This document shows positions 23,686 through 31,800 of a stretch of 34,687 nt of DNA, piece after piece; within the stretch, counting starts at the first letter, position 1, and the number at the start of each line of letters is the position of its first letter. The notes under the pieces were generated by a model. It had not been told where the DNA came from, searched no databases, and was given only the letters and a program-made list of their open reading frames with translations. Source of the stretch: Defluviitaleaceae bacterium (GTDB taxonomy: Bacteria; Bacillota; Clostridia; Lachnospirales; WRAA01); assembly GCA_009780015.1 (NCBI GenBank), contig WRAW01000020.1:1-34687 (forward strand). Reading direction: 5' to 3'. The translations under genes were made by a program, and so were the position numbers.

Positions 23686-24483
23686 ATGCATAATGATTCT
23701 ATAAGATTAGATGGAAAAAAGATTTTAGTTACCGGTGTGAGCCGTCCTTTGGGAATTGGTGCGACACTCGCCAGGAGATTGGCGGAGGCAGGGGCAAGAG
23801 TTGCCGTTCATGGTTTTTCAGATTATGACATTACTGTTGGACATAAATCGGCTATACAGAACGGCACGGAGATATTAGCAAAACAATTGGGCGGTTTGGG
23901 CTTACATGTAACGGCACTCACAACAGGAGATTTAATGGCGCCTGGTGTCGCGGAGAAGGCAGTGGATGAAGCGGCTGCAAAGCTTGATGGTCTTGATGGG
24001 TTAGTTTTAAATCATGCCTATTCAACTTATGGTGAGATAGATGATTGGACACCGGAACACATAGACCCTCACTTGCTTATAAATGTACGTGCTTCCATGA
24101 TTATGATACAATCTTTCGTTAGCCAGGCGGATACGGCAAGAGACAACGCAATCACGCTGTTTACAAGCGGCCAGTATTTAAGCCCTATGGTAAATGAGAT
24201 CGCCTATTGTGTATCAAAAGAAGCTGTCATTTGCTTGTGCCGTCAAACATCACGCCTGCTTGGAGACAAAAATATACGGGTAAACTGTATAAATCCGGGG
24301 CCGAATGACACAGGCTACTGTTTTGGCGAAGCGTATGAAGCTGTTGCAAGGATGTTCCCATCAGGGCGCTGGGGAACGCCGGAGGATACCGCCGACCTGC
24401 TTCTGTTTCTGCATAGCCCTTATGCAAAATGGATAACCGGGCAAGTTATCGCAAGTGATGGCGGAGTTAGAGAAAATTGGTAA
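23686..24483 (+). CDS. SDR family oxidoreductase
   Basis: Protein of 265 residues with a Rossmann fold of the classical short-chain dehydrogenase type. The nucleotide-binding segment is KILVTGVSRPLGIGATLARRLAEAGARV, close to TGxxxGIG but with extra residues; NHAY replaces NNAG, and the catalytic tyrosine/lysine are in AYCVSKEA. The C-terminus VIASDGG is typical of FabG-like members. It probably uses NAD(P)H, but the substrate is unknown. Codon use is AT-richer than in the flanking genes, compatible with recent transfer. A terminator follows. Confidence 0.9.
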   Translation: MHNDSIRLDGKKILVTGVSRPLGIGATLARRLAEAGARVAVHGFSDYDITVGHKSAIQNGTEILAKQLGGLGLHVTALTTGDLMAPGVAEKAVDEAAAKLDGLDGLVLNHAYSTYGEIDDWTPEHIDPHLLINVRASMIMIQSFVSQADTARDNAITLFTSGQYLSPMVNEIAYCVSKEAVICLCRQTSRLLGDKNIRVNCINPGPNDTGYCFGEAYEAVARMFPSGRWGTPEDTADLLLFLHSPYAKWITGQVIASDGGVRENW

Positions 24484-24495
24484 GCTTATACACAA

Positions 24496-24521
24496 AAAAA
24501 TCAGCCGGAGGGCTGATTTTT
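24496..24521. terminator. Bidirectional terminator between SDR and glyA
   Basis: AAAAATCAGCC (24496-24506) and GGCTGATTTTT (24511-24521) form an 11-bp stem with a 4-nt loop (GGAG). A and T tracts on either side serve both convergent genes. Confidence 0.9.
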
Positions 24522-24531
24522 GTATGTGTGT

Positions 24532-26022
24532 TTATATGAAATATTTGTTCAGGAAGTCCATATCAATTTCAGGATAGAGCACAAATCTATCGAGGATTTG
24601 TTTTACGCGCTGAATTGATTGGCTTTTGACGCTTTCGTCGAGAGTGTACTTTGCCTTGCTCTTCGCGCCCTTGCCGTCCAGGGCGGGCTGGGTGCTTTTC
24701 AGAACGTTTGCTATTATGTCGGCTATTTCCGCCATTTCGGCCTTGCCCATGCCAAGGGTGGTTGTGGCGGCAGTTCCAAGCCTCAGGCCGCTGGTATACC
24801 AGGGGCCGTTCTCGTCGTAGGGTACTGTGTTCCGGTTAAGGGTTAGGCTGCACTCGCGGAGGGCATTTTCCGCCTGGCGTCCTGTCAGGCCAAGCTTGCC
24901 GACGTTCACAAGCACGAGATGGTTGTCGGTTCCATCTGTTTGCACGGATATACCTTTCTCAATGAGCGCCGCCGCAAGCTGCTGCGAATTTTCGATTATC
25001 TTGTGCGCGTAGGTCTTGAACTCGTCCGAATTAGCCTCCTTGAACGCGATGGCTTTCGCGGCCATCACGTGGGGAAGGGGGCCGCCAAGTACGTGCGGGC
25101 AGCCTTTGTCGACGTATTCGGCGTATTCCTTCGTGCAGAGCACCATGCCGCCGCGCGGGCCGCGGAGGGTCTTGTGGGTGGTCGAGGTGACGATGTCGGC
25201 GTATCCTATTGGGTTGTACTTTCCGCTGAGAGCGCCGCCGGCTACAAGACCTGAGAAGTGTGCCATATCTACCATGAAGACTGCCCCGGCTTCCTTTGCG
25301 TATGCGCTCAGGATCGAGTAATCAATGTTCCTTGGATAGGCGGAAAATCCGACCAGGAAGATCAGCGGCTTAATGTAGAGCAGCATCCGACGGATGTTGT
25401 CATAGTCGAGAAGTCCGGTGTCTTTGTCCACGTGATAGTTGTATACGTCGAACATCTGCGCGGAAACGTTATGTCTGTAGCCGTGGGTGAGGTGGCCCCC
25501 CGAGTACAGATCCATACCCAAGAGCTTCTGGTTGCCCATCTGTGTGCGGATCGAGTCCCATTCCTCCTTTGAAATGGCGAGGAGGTTTGTTTGTTCAAGC
25601 TTCTCCATGATGGGCGCCTGAACCTTTTTGCGAAGTATCGCCCAGAACGCGACCAGGTTTGCGTCCGCCCCGGAATGAGGCTGTACATAGGCATGATCGC
25701 AGCCGAACAGGTCGCAGACTTCCTTGCAGGCTATCCTTTCCACGTCGTCCACGTTGTCGCAGCCGGCGTAGAAGCGGTTGCCGGGGAAGCCTTCGGCGTA
25801 CTTGTCCGTCAGCAGATTTCCCATTGCGCTCTGAACGGACATCGAGCAGAAGTTCTCGCTTGCGATAAGTTTTAAGTTGCTCCGCTGGTCGGCCAGTTCC
25901 TTGACAATTGTCCGGGCCACCTGAGGGTTCTTTTTTGCCACCATGTCGATATTGGCGACAAACGTCAGCATTTCAGAATTGATATGGTCGGAGGACATCG
26001 AGGACACATAATCCTTTAGCAT
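24532..26022 (-). CDS. glyA: Serine hydroxymethyltransferase, long form
   Basis: PLP enzyme of about 496 residues that interconverts serine and glycine and charges tetrahydrofolate with one-carbon units. Motifs: RSNLKLIASENFCSMSVQSAMGN, DKYAEGFPGNRFYAGCDNVDDVE, VQPHSGADANLVAFWAIL, MVDMAHFSG and the Schiff-base lysine in STTHKTLRGPRGG. It is longer than the usual ~415 residues: an extra N-terminal helix region, a ~50-residue insertion after LVAFWAIL, and a longer C-terminus, as in long-form enzymes known from Chlamydia and some other bacteria. TTG 26028 and the more upstream GTG/ATG are alternatives; ATG 26022 with AAGGGTGA upstream gives the conserved length. Confidence 0.92.
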   Translation of the reverse strand: MLKDYVSSMSSDHINSEMLTFVANIDMVAKKNPQVARTIVKELADQRSNLKLIASENFCSMSVQSAMGNLLTDKYAEGFPGNRFYAGCDNVDDVERIACKEVCDLFGCDHAYVQPHSGADANLVAFWAILRKKVQAPIMEKLEQTNLLAISKEEWDSIRTQMGNQKLLGMDLYSGGHLTHGYRHNVSAQMFDVYNYHVDKDTGLLDYDNIRRMLLYIKPLIFLVGFSAYPRNIDYSILSAYAKEAGAVFMVDMAHFSGLVAGGALSGKYNPIGYADIVTSTTHKTLRGPRGGMVLCTKEYAEYVDKGCPHVLGGPLPHVMAAKAIAFKEANSDEFKTYAHKIIENSQQLAAALIEKGISVQTDGTDNHLVLVNVGKLGLTGRQAENALRECSLTLNRNTVPYDENGPWYTSGLRLGTAATTTLGMGKAEMAEIADIIANVLKSTQPALDGKGAKSKAKYTLDESVKSQSIQRVKQILDRFVLYPEIDMDFLNKYFI

Positions 26023-26134
26023 TTCCAACGAAATCACCCTTTCATGTATGATAGTTGTGGAAAAGTACAAGTGCTTGATTCCATGATATCACATTTTTGA
26101 ATATCTTTCAATACTCATCGAATAAATGAGTAGA

Positions 26135-26163
26135 TTGACTTTAACAAGGTTATGTGGTAACAT
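26135..26163 (+). promoter_or_regulatory. Possible promoter of the cysteine-synthase-like gene
   Basis: TTGACT (26135-26140), 17 nt, TAACAT (26158-26163). The -10 is weak but the spacing is right, and it lies in the short divergent gap with glyA. ACTCAT/ATGAGT (about 26113-26131) forms a small inverted repeat just before it. Confidence 0.4.
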
Positions 26164-26200
26164 TTTGTCATAAGACTTAACCGGATCGGAGATACAGTAT

Positions 26201-27166
26201 ATGGACAAGTTTATCAACTGTATTACCCAGGCAATCGGCAGGACTCCCTTACTGCGCCTTGACAAGATAAAGGAACATTTTGGATATGAGGGGGACATAT
26301 ACGCAAAGCTGGAGTACCTCAATCCAAGCTTTTCTAAAAAAGACAGGATAGCCCTTGGGATGATCGAATTGGCGGAACAAAAGGGCTTGTTAAAGCCGGG
26401 ACAGCCTGTGCTGGAAATGACAAGCGGAAACACGGGGACGGGGCTTGCCATGGTTTGTTCCGCGAAGGGGTATCGGTTTATATGTGTGCTTTCACGGGGA
26501 AACTCAATAGAAAGAGTCAGAATGATAGAGGCGTTTGGGGGGGAGCTTGTGCTTGTGGATCAGGCGCCCGGCTCGATCAAGGGCAAGGTGTCCGGCGAGG
26601 ACTTGAGGCTTGTCGAGGTAGAGGCCGAGCGCATCACAAAGGATACGGGAGCATTTTTTATCAACCAGTTCAAGAACTTTGACAACGCTCAGGCGCAGGA
26701 AGTTGCCGCTTTGGAAATGTGGGAGCAGTCAGAGGGCAGAATCCAGGTTTTTGCCGACTTTATCGGAACCGGAGGAACCTTTACGGGATATGCGAAGGCG
26801 TTCAAGCGCTGTGACTCGCAAATACGCTGCTATGCCGTCGAGCCTTACGGCTGCGCCTTTTACAAAGGCGAGATCATAGAGGGAGCCAGCCATCAGATAC
26901 AGGGCGGAGGCTATGCCAAAGAGCAGGAAATAGTAAAGCGTGAACTGATGGACGGCACTGTGACGGTCACCGATGAGGAGGCCGTGCAAGCGACCCTGCT
27001 GTTAGCCAAGAAGGAGGGCGTGTTCGCCGGATATTCATCGGGCGCGAACCTTATGGCGGCAATTAAGCTACTGCAAGGCGAAGAGTGCGGCAATCAGGCT
27101 GGAATCGTAATAAACGACTGCGGGCTGAAATATATGAGCACCAGCTTGTTTAGCGGTTGTAATTAA
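26201..27166 (+). CDS. Cysteine synthase family PLP-dependent enzyme
   Basis: Protein of 321 residues of the CysK/CBS family (beta-replacement reactions, for example O-acetylserine to cysteine). GRTPLLRL near the N-terminus, PLP lysine K47 in NPSFSKKDRIALGMI, the TSGNTGTGLA loop, the phosphate-binding GTGGTFTG, VEPYGCAF and FAGYSSGANL. The usual NPGGSVKDR motif is changed to NPSFSKKDR; the lysine before DR is kept. The alternative is a paralogue with another beta-replacement substrate. GGAG lies about 10 nt before ATG 26201, and a hairpin follows the stop. Confidence 0.87.
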   Translation: MDKFINCITQAIGRTPLLRLDKIKEHFGYEGDIYAKLEYLNPSFSKKDRIALGMIELAEQKGLLKPGQPVLEMTSGNTGTGLAMVCSAKGYRFICVLSRGNSIERVRMIEAFGGELVLVDQAPGSIKGKVSGEDLRLVEVEAERITKDTGAFFINQFKNFDNAQAQEVAALEMWEQSEGRIQVFADFIGTGGTFTGYAKAFKRCDSQIRCYAVEPYGCAFYKGEIIEGASHQIQGGGYAKEQEIVKRELMDGTVTVTDEEAVQATLLLAKKEGVFAGYSSGANLMAAIKLLQGEECGNQAGIVINDCGLKYMSTSLFSGCN

Positions 27167-27177
27167 TTTGGACAAAT

Positions 27178-27207
27178 CTCGAAAAATGACAGACTGTGTC
27201 ATTTTCG
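27178..27207 (+). terminator. Hairpin terminator after the cysteine-synthase-like gene
   Basis: AAAATGACA (27183-27191) pairs with TGTCATTTT (27197-27205) around GACTG. The T run is part of the stem, so strength is uncertain. Confidence 0.55.
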
Positions 27208-27225
27208 TAACAATTTAAATATTTC

Positions 27226-27254
27226 TTGACTAATTATTACGAATATGTTAAGCT
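27226..27254 (+). promoter_or_regulatory. Possible promoter of the SH3 protein gene
   Basis: TTGACT (27226-27231), a 17-nt spacer and TAAGCT (27249-27254) in an AT-rich stretch. The -35 is good and the -10 is poor. It would give a leader of about 50 nt before ATG 27307. Confidence 0.4.
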
Positions 27255-27306
27255 AATGTTAATCAAAATTATGTATTTGATAATACCATTGCAAAGGATG
27301 TTGAAA

Positions 27307-28158
27307 ATGCGTAATATGAAATTTCTGAATATAATCAATAGGATGGCTGTGGCGGCTACGGCTTCGCTGGTGGTCTTCGCCAGCGTAAGCGTACCCGCTC
27401 ACGCGGAGTACGATCCTTGGGCCGTAATTGCCGAGGTAATCGACTTTCCCGGATGGGACAACGTAGGTTTCCACATAAGCGGGGACTTCGTCGTATCCGG
27501 CAATGTAAACCTGCGTACAGGGCCGTCTACTAACGACGATGTTATCGAAGTTCTGCAGGCAGGAACAATCATCGAGCTTCATGACATGGATCCGTGGAAC
27601 TGGAGCTATGTCCGCGCCAACGGCAGATATGGGTACATAAATTCACAGTTTATCGTAGCTGAATGGGAATTCGAGGAAATGCAGCTCGTTGCGGCAGGAC
27701 AGTTCGTGTATCCAACCGCGCCGAGTCACATCGGAACCGTCGAGTTACTGCCCTGGTCTACCGTGCGCACCATCTGGGGAAGAGGTGAAGTGGCGCAAAT
27801 CACGGACGTCAGAACCGGACTTGTGTACAACGTCAGAAACATGGGTAACGGTAATCATTCGGACGTAGAGACGGTTACTCAAGCCGATACGGACATTATG
27901 CGCCGCACATACGGCGGAGTATGGAGCTGGGCGACCAGGCCGATAATTGTATCGGTTAACGGAAGGCACATCGCGGCTTCTATCAACGGTATGCCCCACG
28001 CGGGAGCTACTATCGTCGGAAACGGCATGGCCGGGCATGTGTGCATACACTTCCAGGGTTCGAGAACCCACAACGGAAATCAGCGCCACACGCAAGACCA
28101 TCAAAATGCCGTCATGGAAGCGTTCAACGTTATAAGCAGTCAAGCGCTCAGAAATTAA
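27307..28158 (+). CDS. Secreted SH3-domain protein with a His/Cys-rich C-terminal domain
   Basis: Protein of 283 residues. Signal peptide 1-33 with cleavage after AHA. Bacterial SH3 domain about 62-117 (VSGNVNLRTGPSTNDDVIEVL ... WSYVRANGRYGYI), normally a cell-wall binder. The C-terminal domain (145-275) reads ITDVRTGLVYNVRNMGNGNHSDVE ... INGMPHAG ... MAGHVCIHFQGSRTHNGN. H231, H244, C246 and H248 are arranged like the H and SHGCxR motifs of L,D-transpeptidases of the YkuD type, but with GHVCIH in place of SHGCIR. AAAGGA lies 8 nt before ATG 27307, so the open frame before it is not used. A cell-wall enzyme is an inference; similar domains occur in Clostridia without an assigned function. Confidence 0.8.
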   Translation: MRNMKFLNIINRMAVAATASLVVFASVSVPAHAEYDPWAVIAEVIDFPGWDNVGFHISGDFVVSGNVNLRTGPSTNDDVIEVLQAGTIIELHDMDPWNWSYVRANGRYGYINSQFIVAEWEFEEMQLVAAGQFVYPTAPSHIGTVELLPWSTVRTIWGRGEVAQITDVRTGLVYNVRNMGNGNHSDVETVTQADTDIMRRTYGGVWSWATRPIIVSVNGRHIAASINGMPHAGATIVGNGMAGHVCIHFQGSRTHNGNQRHTQDHQNAVMEAFNVISSQALRN

Positions 28159-28166
28159 ATGATTAT

Positions 28167-28201
28167 AAGATATTGGGGGACAGTGTCCCCCGATATTTTT
28201 T
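28167..28201 (+). terminator. Rho-independent terminator after the SH3 protein gene
   Basis: GATATTGGGGGAC pairs with GTCCCCCGATATT around AGT (GC-rich core, G-T wobble), followed by a T run. It sits 8 nt after the stop and just before the exonuclease III ribosome binding site, so read-through or a promoter in the preceding gene must serve that gene. Confidence 0.9.
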
Positions 28202-28215
28202 GGAGGAGAGAGGTT

Positions 28216-28974
28216 ATGAAAATTATATCGTGGAACGTAAATGGCCTTAGGTCGTGCGTGAAGAAAGGGTTTCTGGATTTTTACGGCAATGACGAGTATG
28301 ATGTGATCTGTTTGCAAGAGATCAAGATGATGAGTGAACAGGCCGACTTCAGCCTGGCCGGACGAAACGAGTTCTGGAACAGCGCGCAGCGCAAGGGGTA
28401 TTCCGGGACGGCCGTTTTTTCTAGGCAGGAGCCTCTTACGGCAAGGTATGGGATCGGGATCGAAGAGCACGATACGGAGGGGCGTGTTGTCACGCTCGAG
28501 TATGAAAAGTTCTTCCTGGTCAACTGTTACACGCCCAACTCGAAACATGAGCTTTTACGGCTTGCTTACCGCATGGAGTGGGAAGATGCCTTTGCCGGAT
28601 ATCTCAAGGCGCTTGAGCGGGACAAGCCTGTGGTACTCGTAGGTGACCTCAACGTTGCCCACAAGGAGATCGACCTTGCCAACCCAAAGAGCAATACGAA
28701 GAACCCGGGCTTTACGCCCCAGGAACGTGAAAAGATGACCGCGCTTTTGGGGCGCGGTTTTGTGGACACCTTCCGCCACTTCTACCCAGAGCGCAAGGAC
28801 GCCTACACATGGTGGTCGCCGATGAGTAACTCCCGTGAGAGAAATGTTGGCTGGCGTATTGACTACGTTATAGTATCGGAGGCCATAATCGGCAATGTTG
28901 CGGACTCGTTCATACTTAGCGACGTCTACGGCAGTGATCACTGCCCCGTCGGAATCGAGATAAACGTACAGTGA
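28216..28974 (+). CDS. xth: Exodeoxyribonuclease III / AP endonuclease
   Basis: Protein of 252 residues of the Xth/ExoA family, which cuts DNA at abasic sites and has 3'-5' exonuclease activity. Motifs: KIISWNVNGLRS at the N-terminus, the metal-binding glutamate in VICLQEIKM, GDLNVAHKEIDLANP, WWSPMSNSRERNVGWRIDY and the C-terminal catalytic GSDHCPVGIEI. Together with nth this gives two base excision repair genes in the window, but they are not linked. GGAGAGAGG is just before ATG 28216; the open frame upstream runs through the terminator and is rejected. Confidence 0.96.
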   Translation: MKIISWNVNGLRSCVKKGFLDFYGNDEYDVICLQEIKMMSEQADFSLAGRNEFWNSAQRKGYSGTAVFSRQEPLTARYGIGIEEHDTEGRVVTLEYEKFFLVNCYTPNSKHELLRLAYRMEWEDAFAGYLKALERDKPVVLVGDLNVAHKEIDLANPKSNTKNPGFTPQEREKMTALLGRGFVDTFRHFYPERKDAYTWWSPMSNSRERNVGWRIDYVIVSEAIIGNVADSFILSDVYGSDHCPVGIEINVQ

Positions 28975-29001
28975 ATACGCTTGAGAAAGTGTATTCACTG
29001 T
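28968..29001 (+). terminator. Hairpin overlapping the xth stop codon
   Basis: ACAGTGAATAC (28968-28978) pairs perfectly with GTATTCACTGT (28991-29001) around a 12-nt loop. It includes the TGA stop of xth. It is not followed by a T run, so it may protect the 3' end rather than terminate. Confidence 0.55.
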
Positions 29002-29010
29002 ATAAGCACG

Positions 29011-29045
29011 AAAAAAACCTGGCATCAGGGGGATTGAAGCCAGGT
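29011..29045 (-). terminator. Rho-independent terminator of the TRAP operon
   Basis: On the minus strand ACCTGGC (29045-29039) pairs with GCCAGGT (29023-29017), and a run of seven T follows. It lies about 110 nt after the last TRAP gene. Confidence 0.85.
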
Positions 29046-29066
29046 CGAGGGGGGGATATTAATGTC

Positions 29067-29091
29067 CCTTAAATAATTCGATTATTTAAGG
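29067..29091. other. AT-rich perfect palindrome after the TRAP operon
   Basis: CCTTAAATAAT (29067-29077) and ATTATTTAAGG (29081-29091) form an 11-bp stem with a 3-nt loop (TCG). It lies between the TRAP permease stop and the terminator. It may be an extra 3' hairpin or a protein-binding site. Confidence 0.5.
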
Positions 29092-29152
29092 CTACACTAA
29101 TAATATTTTCCAATTTGAAAAATTTTATACATGCAGTGGTACAAATTTTTTG

Positions 29153-31282
29153 CTACGCCGCGGAAATTCTTTTTGATACGCGGCGTTTTTGTATGACTAT
29201 GATAAGGATCAGAACTGTAATGCCGACGATGTCGGATATGAGTTCAGGGTAGACCATGAAAATACCAGCGGAAATCAGCAGAAGCCGCTCGATGGCCGTA
29301 CACTTGTCATTCACATATCCGGCGAGCCCACCGGCAAGCGAATACATGCCTATAAGAGCCGTCAGAACAGACGGGGCGGCTTGGAAAATCGTGGTGTCGA
29401 CCAGCAGCATAGAAGGGTGAAGCACGAATATGAAGGGCACCAGGAATGCCGCTATCGCGATCTTCGACGCTATGATACTGGTCTTGAAAGTGTCTGATCC
29501 GGCAATTGCCGACGTGGCCATCGTTACGAGAGCGACAGGCGGCGTGATGTCTGCAGCGACACCAAAATAGAACACGAACATGTGTACACTAAGGATAATT
29601 GCTGTCGTGGGCGCGTCCAGACCTTGCATAACAACCAAGGATGATATCATGGCCGGAGCGCAGACCGTGGCGATTATAAGGTATTTTGCCGTTGTAGGTA
29701 CGCCAAGGCCAAGGATAAGCGATGCGAACATGGTGAAGATCATCAGCAGGTAGATGTTTCCGCCGGCCAAAGCTGCAAGGGCATTTCCGAAGGTAAGTCC
29801 TACGCCGGTAAGGGTTACCGCGCCGACAATCATACCGGCCGTGGCACAAGCAATTACCACGGAAAGCGCGTTGCGAGCCCCGGTTTTGAATATATCGGCT
29901 ATTTCAAAAACCGTGAGACCTATCTCGCGGCGGAAGAGTGATATAATCAGCCAAACACCTATAGCCATCAGAGTGTATTGTGTAAAGTGGATGTTCAGCA
30001 CATCTTTGCCGAAGGCCATAACGATTACCGGGATAATTCCCCACCACTTGGCGCTGTATACGAACAACGAGGTAAGCATGGCGGCCATAGCCGCAAACGA
30101 GGGCGTAGCGCGCGTAGCCAGCATGTAGATTATGAATACAAGCGGCATAATCAAGTAACCGCGTTCACGCATAAGCGGCCGAACTTTGGGGATGTTTTCA
30201 GGATCCATTCCTTTAAGGCCAAGCTTTCTAGCTTCGTGATGTGTGCTTATTAGCACTCCGGCGAAGTAGAGCAGGGCTGGAATGGCCGACGCCACGACTA
30301 TCATACCATACGAATAACCGGTGATTTCAGCCATTAGAAACGCCGCCGCGCCCATTACGGGAGGCACAATCTGTCCGCCGGTGGAAGCCGCGGCCTCTAC
30401 AGCTCCGGCAAATTCGGGTTTGTAGCCGAGCTTTTTCATCGCGGGGATGGTAAAGGGGCCTGTGGCCGCGGCATTTGCTACGGATGAGCCGGAGACTGTG
30501 CCCTGAAAAGCCGACGCGATAACGGTAACCTTTGCGGGGCCCCCTGAATAGCGTCCGGCAAGAGCGTTGGCCAGGTCTATGAACAGCGCGCCGACGCCGG
30601 TTTTCTCAAGGAATGCGCCAAACAGTACGAACAGGAATATGAACGTGGCCGAAACGCCCAGAGGTGTGCCGAATACGCCCTCCAGTGTATAGTACATATG
30701 CGTGACGGTCTGAGTCATGTTAAACCCGCGGTGCCCGAAAGCCCCCGGGATCATGTTCCCAAAGAATGTATAGAGCAGGAACGCTACGACAATAACAAGG
30801 ATCGGCAGTCCGACGATACGCCGGCACGCTTCAAGCACCAGCAGTATGGCGACAGCGCCGATGACTATTTCCGTTGTGCCGTAATTGCCTATGTTGCGTA
30901 CTATGTGGTCGAGGTTCCAGGGAATGTACAACGTTACAAACGCGGAGGCTCCGGCAAGTATGTAGTCATACCATTCGATGCGGTCGCGGCGCTGCTTGCT
31001 GCCCGCGGGATAGAGCAGGAACACCAGCACAAGCGCGAACGCCAAGTGAATCGGGCGAAGCTGGCGCGCCTGAATAGTGAAGATGCTCGCGTATATCTGG
31101 AATGTGGAGTACGCGACAAGTATCGCGCCTATGGCGAATGTGATCTTCTGTGGAAGATTGTTGCGAAAGGCCGATGCTTTTTCAAACTTCGCGGCGATTT
31201 CGGCTGAACTCAGTTCGCTTGTTCCGTCCGCTGTTACGGCGTCCGGCTGCGGCTGTTCTTTTTTCTTAAAAAACGGAATCAT
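29153..31282 (-). CDS. TRAP transporter fused permease (4TM/12TM, TAXI type)
   Basis: Protein of 709 residues joining the small DctQ-like and large DctM-like membrane subunits into one chain, the TIGR02123 arrangement normal for TAXI-type TRAP systems. The N-terminal ~40 residues are cytoplasmic and polar. DctM-type signatures include GALFIDLANALAGRYSGGPAKV, SGSSVANAAATGPFTIPAMKKLGY, ASTGGQIVPPVMGAAAFLMAE and GLGVPTTAKYLI. It moves a substrate (organic acid, amino acid or other) with an ion gradient. It is the last gene of the operon after the TAXI binding protein and the DUF1850 gene, with a gap of 14 nt. Confidence 0.95.
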   Translation of the reverse strand: MIPFFKKKEQPQPDAVTADGTSELSSAEIAAKFEKASAFRNNLPQKITFAIGAILVAYSTFQIYASIFTIQARQLRPIHLAFALVLVFLLYPAGSKQRRDRIEWYDYILAGASAFVTLYIPWNLDHIVRNIGNYGTTEIVIGAVAILLVLEACRRIVGLPILVIVVAFLLYTFFGNMIPGAFGHRGFNMTQTVTHMYYTLEGVFGTPLGVSATFIFLFVLFGAFLEKTGVGALFIDLANALAGRYSGGPAKVTVIASAFQGTVSGSSVANAAATGPFTIPAMKKLGYKPEFAGAVEAAASTGGQIVPPVMGAAAFLMAEITGYSYGMIVVASAIPALLYFAGVLISTHHEARKLGLKGMDPENIPKVRPLMRERGYLIMPLVFIIYMLATRATPSFAAMAAMLTSLFVYSAKWWGIIPVIVMAFGKDVLNIHFTQYTLMAIGVWLIISLFRREIGLTVFEIADIFKTGARNALSVVIACATAGMIVGAVTLTGVGLTFGNALAALAGGNIYLLMIFTMFASLILGLGVPTTAKYLIIATVCAPAMISSLVVMQGLDAPTTAIILSVHMFVFYFGVAADITPPVALVTMATSAIAGSDTFKTSIIASKIAIAAFLVPFIFVLHPSMLLVDTTIFQAAPSVLTALIGMYSLAGGLAGYVNDKCTAIERLLLISAGIFMVYPELISDIVGITVLILIIVIQKRRVSKRISAA

Positions 31283-31296
31283 GCTTACTCTCCTTT

Positions 31297-31797
31297 TTAA
31301 AGGGTTCTTATTAGCCGCTTGGCCAGCGACATGCGCCTGACCTCGATTGTCACCGACCGGCCTGACGCGACCAGTTCAAGCAGACGCGCTTCACGCTCGC
31401 CGAAGGAAACACGGTGATCGGGCACGTCCGAGGTAAGGATGGAGAAAGCCTCCATTGGCTTGTCTATCCCGATAAGCTTGAACATGCCATCCGAGTGAAT
31501 AAGTTCAGAGCCCGGAAAGTCGGCGGGCGTCGGCGTACCCGCGCCTAAGGCGCTGAACATGCTTTTTCGCAGAACCATGCCGTCGTCTGCGAATTCAAAC
31601 ACATCAACAATAGGCGAAAGGTTAAGGGAGTGTATAAATTCCACCTCAAACCTTTCGCCCTTATTGACTGCCCAAGCGAATAACAATCTGCCGTTATGCT
31701 CGGATACTATGTAGTATTCGCTTCGGAACAGGACAAAAATCATAATTAGCGATATGACGGCAACAATGACCAGCCATATATGTGTTTTGTCTTTCAC
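31297..31797 (-). CDS. DUF1850 protein of the TAXI-TRAP operon
   Basis: Protein of 166 residues: an N-terminal membrane helix (about 7-25) and a beta-rich outer domain with the DUF1850 pattern FEVEFIHSLNLSPIVDVFEF (the xHSV/L motif). DUF1850 genes are commonly found between TAXI and fused permease genes, as here, suggesting an accessory role in transport. It begins 3 nt after the TAXI stop. Its function is not known. Confidence 0.85.
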   Translation of the reverse strand: MKDKTHIWLVIVAVISLIMIFVLFRSEYYIVSEHNGRLLFAWAVNKGERFEVEFIHSLNLSPIVDVFEFADDGMVLRKSMFSALGAGTPTPADFPGSELIHSDGMFKLIGIDKPMEAFSILTSDVPDHRVSFGEREARLLELVASGRSVTIEVRRMSLAKRLIRTL

Positions 31798-31800
31798 AGC

